From: Adiantum capillus-veneris
Taxonomy: Eukaryota; Streptophyta; Polypodiopsida; Polypodiales; Pteridaceae
Assembly (NCBI GenBank): GCA_014529385.2
Contig: CM043965.1
Coordinates: 60,236,433 to 60,296,432 of the forward strand
Direction of reading: 5' to 3'
Length of the DNA: 60,000 bases
Position 1 is the stretch's first letter. The number at the start of each line of letters is the position of its first letter. Below, one piece after another: positions 32,949-44,235 of this stretch. A program made the position numbers and the translations under genes. The notes below the pieces were generated by a model. It was not told where the DNA came from, did not search any database, and saw only the letters and a program-made list of their open reading frames with translations.

Positions 32949-34580
32949 TCCATGTACAATGCTCTTGAGTGCATATGCACCAACTGTATAGTTTGCTAGT
33001 TTGTGCAGATGTTTAAATAAACACTTGGATCTATTTTTTGCACTTCTATCTATACGTCATCTTTGAGCTTATAATACCTAGTTCCACTGAAATATGTAAA
33101 TATCTCAGAGTTCCCTAGATCTAGCTTTACTCAAATAAATACGATCTTGGCTCCTATGCTGATATTTTTTCTCATCAAGTACTTATGGACTTTTGAATCT
33201 GCATATAATACTTTGTCTCCATTGTATCCATAAAGATGTAAAATTTGTTTTGTTGCACTTGTGCTTGCGCTGCTCTCGTAGCTCTGGTTCACTTGAGTTC
33301 TTCTCTCGCTCTAGTGGACAATATTGCTTGGGCCAAAGCAATTTTGGAAATTGGCTCCTCTCGAAGCTCATAAGAGTTTATTAACTCCAGAATAAAAGCG
33401 TTAGAATTCATTGCAGTCTTTGAAACGATGAAAATATAGGCTCTGAATAACTTAATCTCCAATTGAATGTGAATTGTGCCCCTGTTCATCCAATCCTAAG
33501 CCCAATCTACAATGCAATTTCTTGCCCTTGCTAAGTTGTAGTTGGCACGGTCACTTTTTACGTCTGCCATTCTTTGACTGAAAATGTGGGAAAAGCGTCC
33601 AAAACTAAGCTAGGCCAATGATGTTTTCCACCAAAGTGGTCCATTTGAGAGATTTCTCCAGCTTTCTAGGCCATGTTTTGAAGTTTTGAACTATGGCGAG
33701 TTTTACAAGTTAGATTTGCCAATTTTCACCCAAATTCTGATCATCTCAGTCTCGAATTGCAAATTTGGCTTGATCGGTCGGGTTTAACAGTTTTTGGTTT
33801 TCCTATTCCAAATGGTTTCACTTTCTACTCAACTTTTGACAAGCTTTAAATTTTTCGTCTATCTTAGTTCAATTCGACTGTTCTCTCGCTTTTTTTTTTG
33901 GCTATTTTCTTTCTTTTGTGGCTTCTTTTGCTCCCAAAGTGATCACCTCCATGAATTTTTATTTTTTATTTTGTCTCTTTTTCTTTTCTTTTTGGCCCCT
34001 CCGCTTTTATCTTTATTAATTCAGTGAAATTTTTAAATTTTATGATTGTTTTGGTATTTTTTCTTTTTTCCAAAAATTATTTTCTATGAGTTTTTTGTGA
34101 TCTCTATAAATTCTATGGATTTTTTGAGTATTTTTATAAACTTTTTTATTTTATTGGATTTATTTGTGTAATTTTGGGTTTTTTAAAGAATTTTTTGAGC
34201 CTTTTGTGATTCTTAATGATTTTTTGGTGATTTTTCTATTCTTTAGTGAAATTTTAAAATCTTTTTTCTCATTTTCATGATATTTTATTACTTTTTAATG
34301 TAAAAGAATGTGTTTTTTCCTTTTTTGTTGATTTTTTTGGGTGTTATGTTTTTTAAATTTTTTTATTTTTTATTTTGTGTTGAGTTTATAAGGAAATCTC
34401 TTAATAAATAAAATAGCAATTAAAAAATTGAAAATCAACAACGTTACCCTCTCGCTTACCTAACAACAACGAGGACGTTGGCATGCACAACGCGGATGGC
34501 GCGAGTGGGGTGGGGCCACACGTTGGCACTAGATGGCAGTGATGGCACGTAGCTTAGGGTAGTAGAGTAGATGGGGCCAC
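32949..34580. other. No gene; T-rich stretch
   Basis: Short ORFs near 33183-33489 have no recognisable motif. About 33870-34380 is strongly T-rich. I see nothing else. Confidence 0.5.
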
Positions 34581-34581
<1 letters not shown>

Positions 34582-34669
<88 letters not shown>

Positions 34670-34787
34670 CGTGCCTGGCGATGATGTAGCGGGGAGAGAA
34701 AGGGAGAGTAAGAGAGAGAAATCAAGGCCTGCTTTGATGGCCTATGTCAGTGCAATGAAGAGAGAGTGCGGGTCCACAGAGTACACA

Positions 34788-34831
<44 letters not shown>

Positions 34832-34969
34832 CAATGTGCTGCAGAGAGTTGTGGACCTTCGTGTGCGAGAACAGAGCATGCGTGGGGAGTAGTAAAGGGA
34901 GAGAGAGAGATTAGGTGTGTGGGGGGGTACAAGCGGGGAGGAGAGAGAAAGAGAGAGTAGGCTATTAAC

Positions 34970-35004
<35 letters not shown>

Positions 35005-35009
35005 TGGGG

Positions 35010-35063
<54 letters not shown>

Positions 35064-35110
35064 GTTCATCGAAGAGAGAAAAGGAGAGGGAGAGGTTGTC
35101 GATAGGATAG
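34582..35110. repeat. (TG)n and (GA)n microsatellite cluster
   Basis: (TG)n at 34582-34634 runs straight into (GA)n to 34667. Further (GA)n tracts lie at about 34790-34829, 34972-35001 and 35015-35060, joined by purine-rich sequence. Arg/Glu-rich ORFs here are translated repeats. Confidence 0.95.
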
Positions 35111-35585
35111 AGAGGGAGTGTGGATGTGAGAGAGAACTATTAATCCCGAATCTTGGATGGGAGAGGGTTGAGCTTATTCATTTCTAAATTCACATATGTT
35201 GAAATTTTTTATTGTGAATTGTCAACTTGTTCTTCATGTTTCATATGCAATTTGGTTTTGAAGATGCAATGGTAGGTGTTTGTGCTTCTTTCACTCGCGA
35301 GCACGGTTAAAGTGATCAACTCATTTATGCAAGTTATCCAAGTGCAGCTAGAAGGATTTCTTAAAACCGATGAAAAGATTATTATGGAAAAATAATATGA
35401 GGTTATCCCACCTACAATTCTTTAGATTTACCTCTAAACTTGTGAAAAATAGGGGATGCAAGGGTGCATGGTCGTGCTAGGTCTAGGAGCTCTTTGCTTG
35501 TGAGGGACCCGAAGCAAGGAAGCTTAAAGGGGTTGATTACAATCGTTGTAGGATAATAGAAAATCTAGTTTGTTTCTAGCATGAG

Positions 35586-35587
<2 letters not shown>

Positions 35588-35662
<75 letters not shown>

Positions 35663-35687
35663 ATATATATATATATATATATATATA
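35588..35687. repeat. (TC)n then (TA)n microsatellite
   Basis: About 69 bp of TC followed by about 27 bp of TA. Confidence 0.95.
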
Positions 35688-37212
35688 GCAATAGCATATA
35701 TGACCAATTTTATGAAAAATGTACAAAAAAGGCACACATTTTTTGGCATAGTTTAGGTTGGAAAGCACTTACGAAAGACAATTCTAGAGCTAGAATCCAT
35801 AGACAAGCAAATTCCAAGTTTTTTTCAGTTCATAAGCTATCGTTATGGACATAAAACACTGTATGAACTCATTGCAATCCCTTGTAATAATTCTATGAAA
35901 TTGCTTGGTTAAGAGGACATAAAAAATATCTTGTTATCAATCTAGTGCTAAACCTAATCCCTAATAATGATACGTTACACTAAAATAGCAAGGTAGTATT
36001 TACATATTAAACCAAAAAGTTGAAGAAAAATCTTAGTTGTGAAGACATTCTTTCATTTAAGGAATATTTACAAAGTTTTTTGAAGAAATTTATCACTTTT
36101 CTACAATTTACAATTCTTTCATTCTTAGTTGTGAAAAAATTCTCTCATTTAAAGACAGTTTACAATTTGTTAGTCGTAAACTGTCTTCAAATAAAAGAAG
36201 ACTTTATGATCAAAAAATTATGTTTTAAACAAAAAAGCTCTAAAATAAGTCATTAGGTCCTTAAACAAAAGGGCCAATTTACAAACTAAACTAAGACAAA
36301 AGGGAAGTCAAGTGAGCATTAAATGAAAAAACCAAGTTACAATGATGGAAAGACCCATTTACATTATAAAAGGAAGATATACTCTTTATAAAGCCTTCCT
36401 TCTCAATCAAAGAGGACACCTGTCCACCATCGACAACCTCTATATCAACTACACAAAAGGTGTACATTTTCTCAACCTTCCACTATGGCCTTTTGCAAGC
36501 CAATAATAGAATTGGATTTTGACTACTAAGGGAATAGTAGCTTGGCTCTTGAGTCCTTATTGATGACCATGGCCATGGATGCACCTTTGTCTTAGTGGTC
36601 AAGGAAAGTGTGCATCTCCATAAAGAGACTTGGATCTTAGCTCTTGACTCTTGATTGATGACCATGACAATGGCTACACACACTCATCACCATGGATGCC
36701 TCGTTGTCTCAATGTGCCTCATCTTACAATTCTGTGGCTTTCACTCATTCAAAATATTTGATTGAAAACGAGTGGGAAAGCTCACTTTTAGATTGAGAAA
36801 TCTATTGAAAAATAGTAAAAGAAGGCTGAAGTTTTTAAAACTATCTTTTGTAAAAATAACTTTATAACTATATATTTATATTTGTCAAAATCACAATTGC
36901 AAGTTGATGTATGTACTTAGATCTTCAAAAAGAAATGTACAAAGTAATCTCAAGCTCTTGCCAAGCCTTTTGAGGTATAGCTCGATATCTCCAGAAGCTA
37001 CAAAGTACCAGACAAAGGAGAGCCTAATATTCATGATCAAGTACTCACCTTAGTGGTCAAGACAACAAGAATTGCTCAATTCCATTGGTCCGAGTTCTTT
37101 CTTTCTCCAAGGGCAATTATCACTACCATGTTTTCTTGGACTATCTTCATGAAGCTAGCTATTGAGAGGTCATTTGTGAATATTCAACAACTTTTGGTCT
37201 TCCAAACTCGCT
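35688..37212. other. No gene; one perfect hairpin
   Basis: AT-rich and non-coding by inspection. AAGACAGTTTAC (36152-36163) and GTAAACTGTCTT (36176-36187) form a perfect 12-bp stem with a 12-base loop. A loose direct duplication of about 115 bp (TTGATGACCATG motif) lies at 36540-36680. Confidence 0.5.
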
Positions 37213-37234
37213 GAAAGTAGCAAAATTGAGTAGT

Positions 37235-37239
37235 TTGTG
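37235..37239. other. Target-site duplication, left (TTGTG)
   Basis: TTGTG before the 5' LTR, repeated exactly at 42402-42406 after the 3' LTR. Confidence 0.95.
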
Positions 37240-37466
37240 TGTTACCATATACATGTGGTAGTGATGTGTGTGAACACACTAGGACCGCCGGGGCATTTTT
37301 TCCCTCTTTAGGAGGTTTTTTCCCCCGTGCATTGTATATACGCCCATCACTCTAGGGCTATCCATCTTTCCATTGCACACTAAGTAACACACTCTCTATT
37401 GTGTGCCTTGAGCTTCCTTCGTCTTCTCCAAGCTGTGTGTGTTTCTCTGCAACCCTAATTCCAACA
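37240..37466 (+). repeat. 5' LTR, copia element 2
   Basis: TGTTACCATATACATG to CTAATTCCAACA. TATATA promoter-like box at about 37339. One base (C in CCCTCTTTAGG) differs from the 3' LTR. Confidence 0.97.
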
Positions 37467-37468
37467 AT

Positions 37469-37480
37469 TGGTATCAGAGC
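37469..37480 (+). other. Primer-binding site, copia element 2
   Basis: TGGTATCAGAGC, two bases after the LTR; initiator tRNA-Met type. Confidence 0.95.
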
Positions 37481-37828
37481 AGGTCACGTCCTCCCGGGCT
37501 TAGTCGCCAGCTGCTCCAGCACACGCCTGCTCACTTTCTCCGATTTCAGTGAGCTTTGGCAAGCGTTCGCAGGTCGACAAATATTTTGGGCGAGCTCGAA
37601 GAGCTTGGTCTGCTCAGAATTTTGATTTGGGCTCATTTCGGCCTCCGTTTCCACTACGGGCAGTACTGCACAGGTTATTTCGTCATTTTGTGCAGATTTT
37701 CTGTCAGTGCCGTTTTCTGCAAAACAGGTGCCTTACAGTCTTCTACGGTTTGTGCTATATAGCACAAGTTGTTCCCGCTCCATTTCTCCTATTTTCGGGC
37801 AATTTTCACATCAGGTGCAGCATTTACC

Positions 37829-40800
37829 ATGGCTGACAACAACAACACAGATGTGTTCAAGATGTTTGCTGCTGAGGACAGGTTGGATGGGGACAACTAC
37901 CCTATGTGGGCTTATATGATGCAACACGTTCTTGTGTCAAAAGGTGTCTGGAACATTGTGCAGGGCATTGATGTACGTCCTGGTTCTGAAGATGTAGGCG
38001 ATATTGAGGATGTTGCAGGTCTTGCTGCAAGGATTGCAGCTGTTAGAGTTGTTTTGCCTACAGCAGAACAAGCTCGTTGGGATGTTAAGGATGCGCAGGC
38101 TCATGCATTGATTGCGTTGTCTGTGAAGCGCACCATTATTCCTCACATCCGTTCAGCAAAATCTGCAAAACAGGCTTGGGATATTCTAGCAGGTCTTTAT
38201 GCAAGCCGCAATGAGGCTAAAATTGCTTTGCTGCGTAAAGAGCTAGAGTCGAAGATTATGCATGAGGAAGATGATATGGACACTTTCCTTGCTAGTGTCA
38301 AGGATATCAATGAGCAACTCATTTCTGCAGGTGAAGTCATTTCTGACAGTTCCCTTGTGCAGACTGTTCTTGATGCCTTACCAGATTCCTACCAGACTTT
38401 TGCTAGTACTTGGAGACTGATGACCCAAGGAAATCCTGAAGTTGTCAAGTTTGATGCATTATGCACATTGCTGTTGCAAGAGTCACTTTCTAGAAAAAAC
38501 AGGACTAGGCAGCGTGCAGTTGAACAGGCTTTTATTGCTTCTCAAAGAAAGGGTGGTAACAGTAATGCAGCCACTTCTTATGGTTCTGCTGCGAGTGGCA
38601 AAAATTCTGTTCCTAATGCTTCTGCTGGCAGCACTTCGTCTGGCAATTCTGGTGATAAGGGCAAAAAGAAGATGCGTTGCCATTATTGTAAAGCCAATGA
38701 TCACTTGATCAAGTCGTGTCCTAAGTTGAAGGCCAAAGAGGCTAAGAAGAAAGAGGGTGGTTCCACTGCAAATGCTGGTTCCACTACAAATGCAGCCATT
38801 GTTGAGTCTTCTGTGAAAGGAGATTGTGATGCTGATGTTGATGCAGAATGGGCTTTTAGCGCAGAGTGCACTTACAATCCTGCTGTCCATGATGCATGCT
38901 TGTCAGTTGCTGCAGATTCACATGTGTGGTATTTCGACAGTGGTGCTACAAAGCACATTACCTCACATCGTGAATTGTTTACCTCTCTCGAGTCTGTCCC
39001 TCATGGGAATTCAGTCACTTGTGCCAACAACGCCTCTTATCCAGTTCAGGGAGTTGGAAAGATTGTGCTCACTGCTGCTAATGGCAGTTCCTTCACACTT
39101 GTTGATGCACTTTATGTACCTGGGATCAAGAAGAATCTATTGTCTGTATCCGCACTTGCTAGACTTGGACTTGTAGTCAAATTTGTGGATGACAGATGTA
39201 CAGTTCATGATCTCAGTTTTGGTGATGAAATTGTTGCATCTGGGCTTTTGTGCCGTGGGCTGTATAAGCTCACTTTGTATGACAAGTGTGGACAAAATTT
39301 TGCAAATGCTGTTGCAGATTCAAGGGCTATTTCAGATGCAAAACTTTGGCATGCACGTTTTGGTCATCTGAATTTTGCCAGTTTGCTGCGTTTGCAGAAA
39401 TCTGATATGGTTGCTTCTTTGCCGCCTCTTGAAGCACCTATCAAACATGTTTGTGAAGGCTGTATTCTAGGTAAAATGCAGCGTTCTAAGTTTCCAAAGG
39501 ATGGTTCAGTTAGGGCCACATGCAGGTTGCAGCTTGTGCATAGTGATGTTTGTGGGCCCATGCAAACTCCGTCCTTGGGCAATTACCTGTACTTCGTGAC
39601 TTTCATTGATGATTACTCCAGGCATGCATGGGTATTTCCGCTTAAAGCAAAGTCCGAAGTTTTTATGTGCTTCAAACAATTTTTGGCTATGGCTGAAAAT
39701 GTCTCAAAATGTACTATGGGCACCCTCCGTTCCGATCGAGGGGGGGAGTATATGTCTCATGAATTTAATGCATTTCTGGCTAGTCGTGGGATAAAACACC
39801 AATGTACAGTGCCTTATACACCTCAGCAAAATGGTGTTGCTGAGAGGAAAAACAGGTCACTAACGGAAATGGCACGATGTATGGTCAAAAGTCAAGCTTT
39901 GCCGCATTCTTTTTGGCTTGAGGCCATCATGTGTGCCACTTATGTACTTAACAGGTGTCCTACGAAAGCTTTGCAGTCTATTACTCCATATGAAGCATGG
40001 CATGATAGAAAACCTTCTATTGAGCACATGCGTGTTTTTGGCTGTTTGGCATATGCTTTGGTGCCACAAGTGCAGCGCAGAAAATTGGATGATAAGGCTG
40101 TCAAATGTATTTTTGTTGGTTATAGTGCTGAAATCAAAGGTTACAGGTTGTATCATCCGCAAACAAAACGTATTTTGGTTTCACGGGATGTAGTGTTTGT
40201 GGAAGATTCTGTTCAACCCTTGCTGTCATGTACTAGAGACAGTAATGTAAGCTCACAGGACATTTATGACACTTTGTTGCCTCTTTTCAGTGGTGTAAAT
40301 ACGAATGTAAGTTCCAATGAGGCAAATGTACAGCCTATGGGGGTTTCTGAAAATGTTTTAGAACAGCCTATTACTGATGCAGATGTACATGATGTACTTG
40401 ATGAGGAAAGGGCTGAAAATGAGCAGGCTAGAGGTATGCCAAAATGGCTGGTGCACACTTTGCGTGACAGTAAATTGGATGCACCTTTATCTAGTCGTAC
40501 TCGTTCAGGCTCTCGCCATGCATCTTATGCATCAGATTGTTATGCTTTGGCTGTGTCTAGTTTACATGATGTTGAGGAGCCTCTGTCCTTTGATGAAGCA
40601 CAGAATTCAGAAAATTGGATTGCTGCAATGGAATCAGAATATGATGCACTTATAGAGAATGACACATGGACTTTATGTGATTTGCCTCCTGGCAAAAAGG
40701 CCATTGGTACGAAGTGGGTTTACAAGTTGAAACGCAAGCCGGATGGTGAGATCGATCGCCATAAGGCTCGACTTGTTGCAAAGGGTTATGCACAACAAAA

Positions 40801-42196
40801 AGGCATAGATTATGAAGAGACTTTTGCTCCCACTTGTCGTATGACTACTGTGCGTTTTCTATGTGCATTGGCAGCTCATTTTGGTTGGGATGTACATCAA
40901 TCAGACATTGTTACTGCTTTCTTGAATGGTGACATATTTGAGGAAGTTTATGTAATGCAGCCTCGCGGTTTTGTCATAAAAGGACAAGAGGACAAAGTGT
41001 GCAAATGTAAGAAGGCTTTGTATGGGTTGAAGCAATCTCCTCGTGCTTGGTACGAGAAAGCTGACACTCATTTGGTTAAACGAGGCTTTCGTAACAGTCC
41101 AACAGAAAGCACATTGTATGTAAAGCGTGAGGATGATGTATTTCTCATTGTGGTTCTTTATGTTGATGATTTGCTGATCACTGGACCAAATGAGAGACAT
41201 ATTGCTGAATTTAAGGCTGATTTGAATGCTACTTTCAAGATGAAAGATTTGGGGTTGTTGCATCATTACTTGGGTATACAGTTTAAGCAGTGTGATGGTG
41301 GTATTGCCTTGTGTCAGAAAAGTTACATAGAGACATTGCTATGTAAGTTTGGACTTGAGGATTGCAAACCTATTGCCACTCCCATGGAAACAGGTTTGAA
41401 GTTGAGTCTACATGATGCTGGCGATCCTGCTGATGTCACTCTTTACCAAACTGCTGTTGGCTGCCTCATTTATGTATGCAACACGAGGCCAGATATTCAG
41501 TTTGCAGTCTCGCAGGTCAGCAGATTTATGCATAGCCCAGGGTCTAAGCATTGGCAGGCTGTCAAGAGGATTTTCCGCTACCTTAGTGGCACTTTACATC
41601 TTGGCTTGTTTTATCCCAAGGGGGGATCATTGCCGCCAGACTTACATGCTTTTTCGGACTCAGATTGGGCTGGTTGTTTTGACACGCGAGTGTCCACAAG
41701 TGGTTTTTGTTTCATGCTTGGCAGTTCATGTATATCATGGTTGAGCAAGAAGCAACCTACTGTGGCCACTTCGAGTTGTGAGGCTGAGTACAGGGCAGTC
41801 TTCACAGCTACGGTTGAGTGTGTATGGCTCAGACGCCTTATGGCTGACTTGGGTGTTGGACAGGACACTGCCAACACTATCTACACTGACAGTCAGAGCG
41901 CATTGGCAGTTGCGAGGAACCCAGTTTTTCATGCTCGCACAAAGCACATTGAGGTGCATTACCACTATGTCAGGGAGAGGCTCTCAGCAGGAGAGATCAG
42001 CTTGGCTTATGTGCCAACACAGGACAACCTTGCAGATCTTTTCACAAAGGCATTGTCTCGTGAGAAGCTTGAAGCTTTTCGCAAAGCTTTGTGGACTGAT
42101 CCTGTCCTCAGGGCATGGCACTTCCCTTTACTCATGTGCCAGCTCTCGTTCACCGCATCACTCCAGGGGGGATTTGTTACCATATACATGTGGTAG
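37829..42196 (+). CDS. gag-pol: Copia gag-pol polyprotein, intact
   Basis: 1455 codons from an ATG in a strong context (ACCATGG) at 37829. The frame is open a further 60 bases upstream, but the first Met there has a weak context. Gag begins RLDGDNYPMWAYMMQHVL and has a zinc knuckle CHYCKANDHLIKSC at about 38677. Protease WYFDSGATKHIT is at about 38927. Pre-integrase is LWHARFGHLN. The integrase core has HSDVCG, RSDRGG and GVAERKNR (D, D, E). RT has KWVYKLKRKPDG, TAFLNGDI and YVDD at 41159-41170. RNase H has SDSDWAG, CEAEYRA and YTDSQS, then TKHIEVHYHYVRE. No stop or frameshift and all catalytic residues are present. The stop codon lies 20 bases inside the 3' LTR, so the last seven residues (VTIYMW plus junction) come from LTR sequence. 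Confidence 0.96.
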   Translation: MADNNNTDVFKMFAAEDRLDGDNYPMWAYMMQHVLVSKGVWNIVQGIDVRPGSEDVGDIEDVAGLAARIAAVRVVLPTAEQARWDVKDAQAHALIALSVKRTIIPHIRSAKSAKQAWDILAGLYASRNEAKIALLRKELESKIMHEEDDMDTFLASVKDINEQLISAGEVISDSSLVQTVLDALPDSYQTFASTWRLMTQGNPEVVKFDALCTLLLQESLSRKNRTRQRAVEQAFIASQRKGGNSNAATSYGSAASGKNSVPNASAGSTSSGNSGDKGKKKMRCHYCKANDHLIKSCPKLKAKEAKKKEGGSTANAGSTTNAAIVESSVKGDCDADVDAEWAFSAECTYNPAVHDACLSVAADSHVWYFDSGATKHITSHRELFTSLESVPHGNSVTCANNASYPVQGVGKIVLTAANGSSFTLVDALYVPGIKKNLLSVSALARLGLVVKFVDDRCTVHDLSFGDEIVASGLLCRGLYKLTLYDKCGQNFANAVADSRAISDAKLWHARFGHLNFASLLRLQKSDMVASLPPLEAPIKHVCEGCILGKMQRSKFPKDGSVRATCRLQLVHSDVCGPMQTPSLGNYLYFVTFIDDYSRHAWVFPLKAKSEVFMCFKQFLAMAENVSKCTMGTLRSDRGGEYMSHEFNAFLASRGIKHQCTVPYTPQQNGVAERKNRSLTEMARCMVKSQALPHSFWLEAIMCATYVLNRCPTKALQSITPYEAWHDRKPSIEHMRVFGCLAYALVPQVQRRKLDDKAVKCIFVGYSAEIKGYRLYHPQTKRILVSRDVVFVEDSVQPLLSCTRDSNVSSQDIYDTLLPLFSGVNTNVSSNEANVQPMGVSENVLEQPITDADVHDVLDEERAENEQARGMPKWLVHTLRDSKLDAPLSSRTRSGSRHASYASDCYALAVSSLHDVEEPLSFDEAQNSENWIAAMESEYDALIENDTWTLCDLPPGKKAIGTKWVYKLKRKPDGEIDRHKARLVAKGYAQQKGIDYEETFAPTCRMTTVRFLCALAAHFGWDVHQSDIVTAFLNGDIFEEVYVMQPRGFVIKGQEDKVCKCKKALYGLKQSPRAWYEKADTHLVKRGFRNSPTESTLYVKREDDVFLIVVLYVDDLLITGPNERHIAEFKADLNATFKMKDLGLLHHYLGIQFKQCDGGIALCQKSYIETLLCKFGLEDCKPIATPMETGLKLSLHDAGDPADVTLYQTAVGCLIYVCNTRPDIQFAVSQVSRFMHSPGSKHWQAVKRIFRYLSGTLHLGLFYPKGGSLPPDLHAFSDSDWAGCFDTRVSTSGFCFMLGSSCISWLSKKQPTVATSSCEAEYRAVFTATVECVWLRRLMADLGVGQDTANTIYTDSQSALAVARNPVFHARTKHIEVHYHYVRERLSAGEISLAYVPTQDNLADLFTKALSREKLEAFRKALWTDPVLRAWHFPLLMCQLSFTASLQGGFVTIYMW
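42165..42174 (+). other. Polypurine tract, copia element 2
   Basis: AGGGGGGATT just before the 3' LTR, inside the coding frame (GGF). Confidence 0.85.
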
Positions 42197-42401
42197 TGAT
42201 GTGTGTGAACACACTAGGACCGCCGGGGCATTTTTTCCCTTTTTAGGAGGTTTTTTCCCCCGTGCATTGTATATACGCCCATCACTCTAGGGCTATCCAT
42301 CTTTCCATTGCACACTAAGTAACACACTCTCTATTGTGTGCCTTGAGCTTCCTTCGTCTTCTCCAAGCTGTGTGTGTTTCTCTGCAACCCTAATTCCAAC
42401 A
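42175..42401 (+). repeat. 3' LTR, copia element 2
   Basis: 227 bp, the same as the 5' LTR except one T for C. It contains the gag-pol stop codon at 42194-42196. Confidence 0.97.
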
Positions 42402-42580
42402 TTGTGTACATATTAACAATGCTTGGTTTTTAAGAACAAATCGTTCTTGAAAAACCTTATCTTGTAGGTCTTTTGAGCCTAGAAAGTAGCAAAATTGAGT
42501 AGTTTGTGTACATATTAACAATGCTTGGTTTTTAAGAACAAATTGTTCTTGAAAAACCTTATCTTGTAGGTCTTTTGATC
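42402..42580. repeat. 102-bp tandem duplication at the copia 2 target
   Basis: Joining 37213-37239 to 42407-42481 restores one copy. The second copy, starting GAAAGTAGCAAAATTGAG, is at 42482-42580. They differ at only a few positions. The copia element therefore landed in the first copy of a pre-existing duplication. Confidence 0.9.
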
Positions 42581-43010
42581 CCATTTGCATATCTTACATG
42601 CCAAGCCTCTAATACTTGGGTACTCCTTAAATATGTGAGAGGATTCCTTGATTGAGTTTTTGTACCAGAGGACCAATCTAAACCAATACCATTGGCTAGA
42701 ATCTTGACACCTATTGGCAAAGACCCCCATAGTACCTTCCACAAAAAGATCTTCATTGACAATGGCTACTGTGGATTCCATATGTTATTAGCTACCATCA
42801 CCCATACTGATTTTGACCAGTGCATATCTCACTACTCGTTGCGGGGCGAGGCCTAATCAGTCTTGATCATTAGATTGTGGTAGATACCCTTGGTTTCTGG
42901 TTAAAAAAGGTTCTGCTCGTGACCATCACTAGGATTTCCACTCAGACTTTGGCTTGCAGATAGGTATCAAGCACTTGTATACCCCTTCTTGCCATTGAGG
43001 TGAGAAATTA
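42581..43010. other. No gene recognised
   Basis: Short frames only. Nothing supported. Confidence 0.5.
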
Positions 43011-44235
43011 TAACTAAGATTGAGGTGTGAAGGTTCTAGACTGAGGAATTGGCTTAGATAGATGCTCGCAATGCAGAATGGCTTGTGAGTATCTCCCTCA
43101 CTTGTTCAAGGAATTCTCAGGGATTTGTGGCCTAGTACAAAAAAATTGCAAATGGGTTCAAAATAACTACAAGATAGGGTTCTTTCGATCTCTTCCTGGG
43201 TCAGAAGAGGTTCAAGAATAAAGTGCTTCTAATCATCACAAAAATTGTTAAATTTTGCTACTTCAAATATGTGTGGAAGGCCAAGCCTACTATTGGGTCT
43301 TCAAAAATGTCCTATAAATAGCTAGGTTCATGGAGATTATACAATAAAACAAGGAAACGGTTATTGTAATTGGGAAGCAATGATGAATGGAACATGATAA
43401 TTGGTGCCACATTGTTTGGTTAGTAGATGGACTTGCTCAGGCTGAAGTTTACTCCATGATCATCCAAGGTCCTCTCTAGGGTCCTTTTCAATATCCTCAA
43501 TTGAACTTTTGTTCAAGAATCAAGTGCTTCTCCCAAATTGTTATATTCTGCTACTTCAAACATGTGTGGAAGGCCAAGGACTGCTGGGTCTTCAAAGATG
43601 TCATAGAAACAGCTAGGTTCATGGAGATTATACAAGAAAGTAGGGAAACAATTATCATAATTGGAAAGCAGTGATGAATGGAACATTACAATTGGTGCCA
43701 CATTGTTCGGTTAGTAGATTGACCCTTGCTCAGGCTGAAGTTTGCTCCATGATCAGCCAAGGTTCTCTCTGGGGTCTTTTTCAATGTCCTCAAGTGAAAT
43801 TTTGTGCCAGAGCGCCTATTTGAACCAGTGCCTCTAGCTGGTGTGAAGATTCTAGGCAGAGAAATTGGTCCAGATAGATTCTTGAAAGACCTAGAAGATA
43901 GGGTTCTTTTGATCTCTTCCTGGGTGGGAAGGTGTTCAAGAGTCAAGCGCTTCTAATCAGCACCCAAATTGTTAGTTCGGATACTTCAAACATGTGTGGA
44001 GGACCAAGAACTATCGATTCTTAAGAAACGCCCTAGAAACATCTAAGTTCATGGAGATTCTACAAGAAAGTAGGGAAACAATTGTTTCCAGTAGGAAACG
44101 GATGAACTTTGATGAATGGAACAGGACAACTAGTCCCACATTGTCTGGTTAGTACATGGATGCTTGCTCAAGCTGAAGTTTGCTCCATGAGAAGCCAAGG
44201 TTCTCTTTGGGGTCCTTTTCAATGTCCTCTTGTGG
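43010..44235. repeat. Imperfect long tandem repeat, about 2.5 copies
   Basis: Landmarks recur in order: GGTGTGAAG-TTCTAG, GATAGGGTTCTTT(C/T)GATCTC, TTCAAGA-T(C/A)AAGTGCTTCT, ACTTCAAA(C/T)ATGTGTGGA, GCTAGGTTCATGGAGATTAT, GATGAATGGAACA, CTCAGGCTGAAGTTT, GGGTCCTTTTCAAT. Full units begin near 43010 and 43800. The copy at 43505-43790 lacks the first 200 bases. No ORF spans them. Confidence 0.85.

Larger units (their letters stand above)
37240..42401 (+). mobile_element. Young, apparently intact copia retrotransposon
   Basis: 5162 bp with 227-bp LTRs (37240-37466 and 42175-42401) that differ at one position that I can find, a perfect 5-bp target duplication, an initiator-Met PBS, a PPT, and one uninterrupted gag-pol frame. 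The domain order gag, protease, integrase, RT, RNase H is Ty1/copia. Everything needed for autonomous movement is present in sequence, so this is the youngest element in the window. It is not closely similar at the protein level to the copia element at 21.5-27.1 kb. Confidence 0.97.

Noticed and set aside
34584-35187. Arg/Glu-rich and Val/Cys-rich ORFs
   Set aside because: They are translations of (GA)n and (GT)n microsatellites. The same applies to Ser/Leu and Arg/Glu ORFs at 48.6, 55.0-55.3 and 57.3-57.8 kb and to Ile/Tyr at 2.5 kb.
38442-38890. Alternative-frame ORFs across copia gag-pol
   Set aside because: Shadows of the intact 1455-codon frame in both orientations. The same is true of the many short frames at 39-42 kb.
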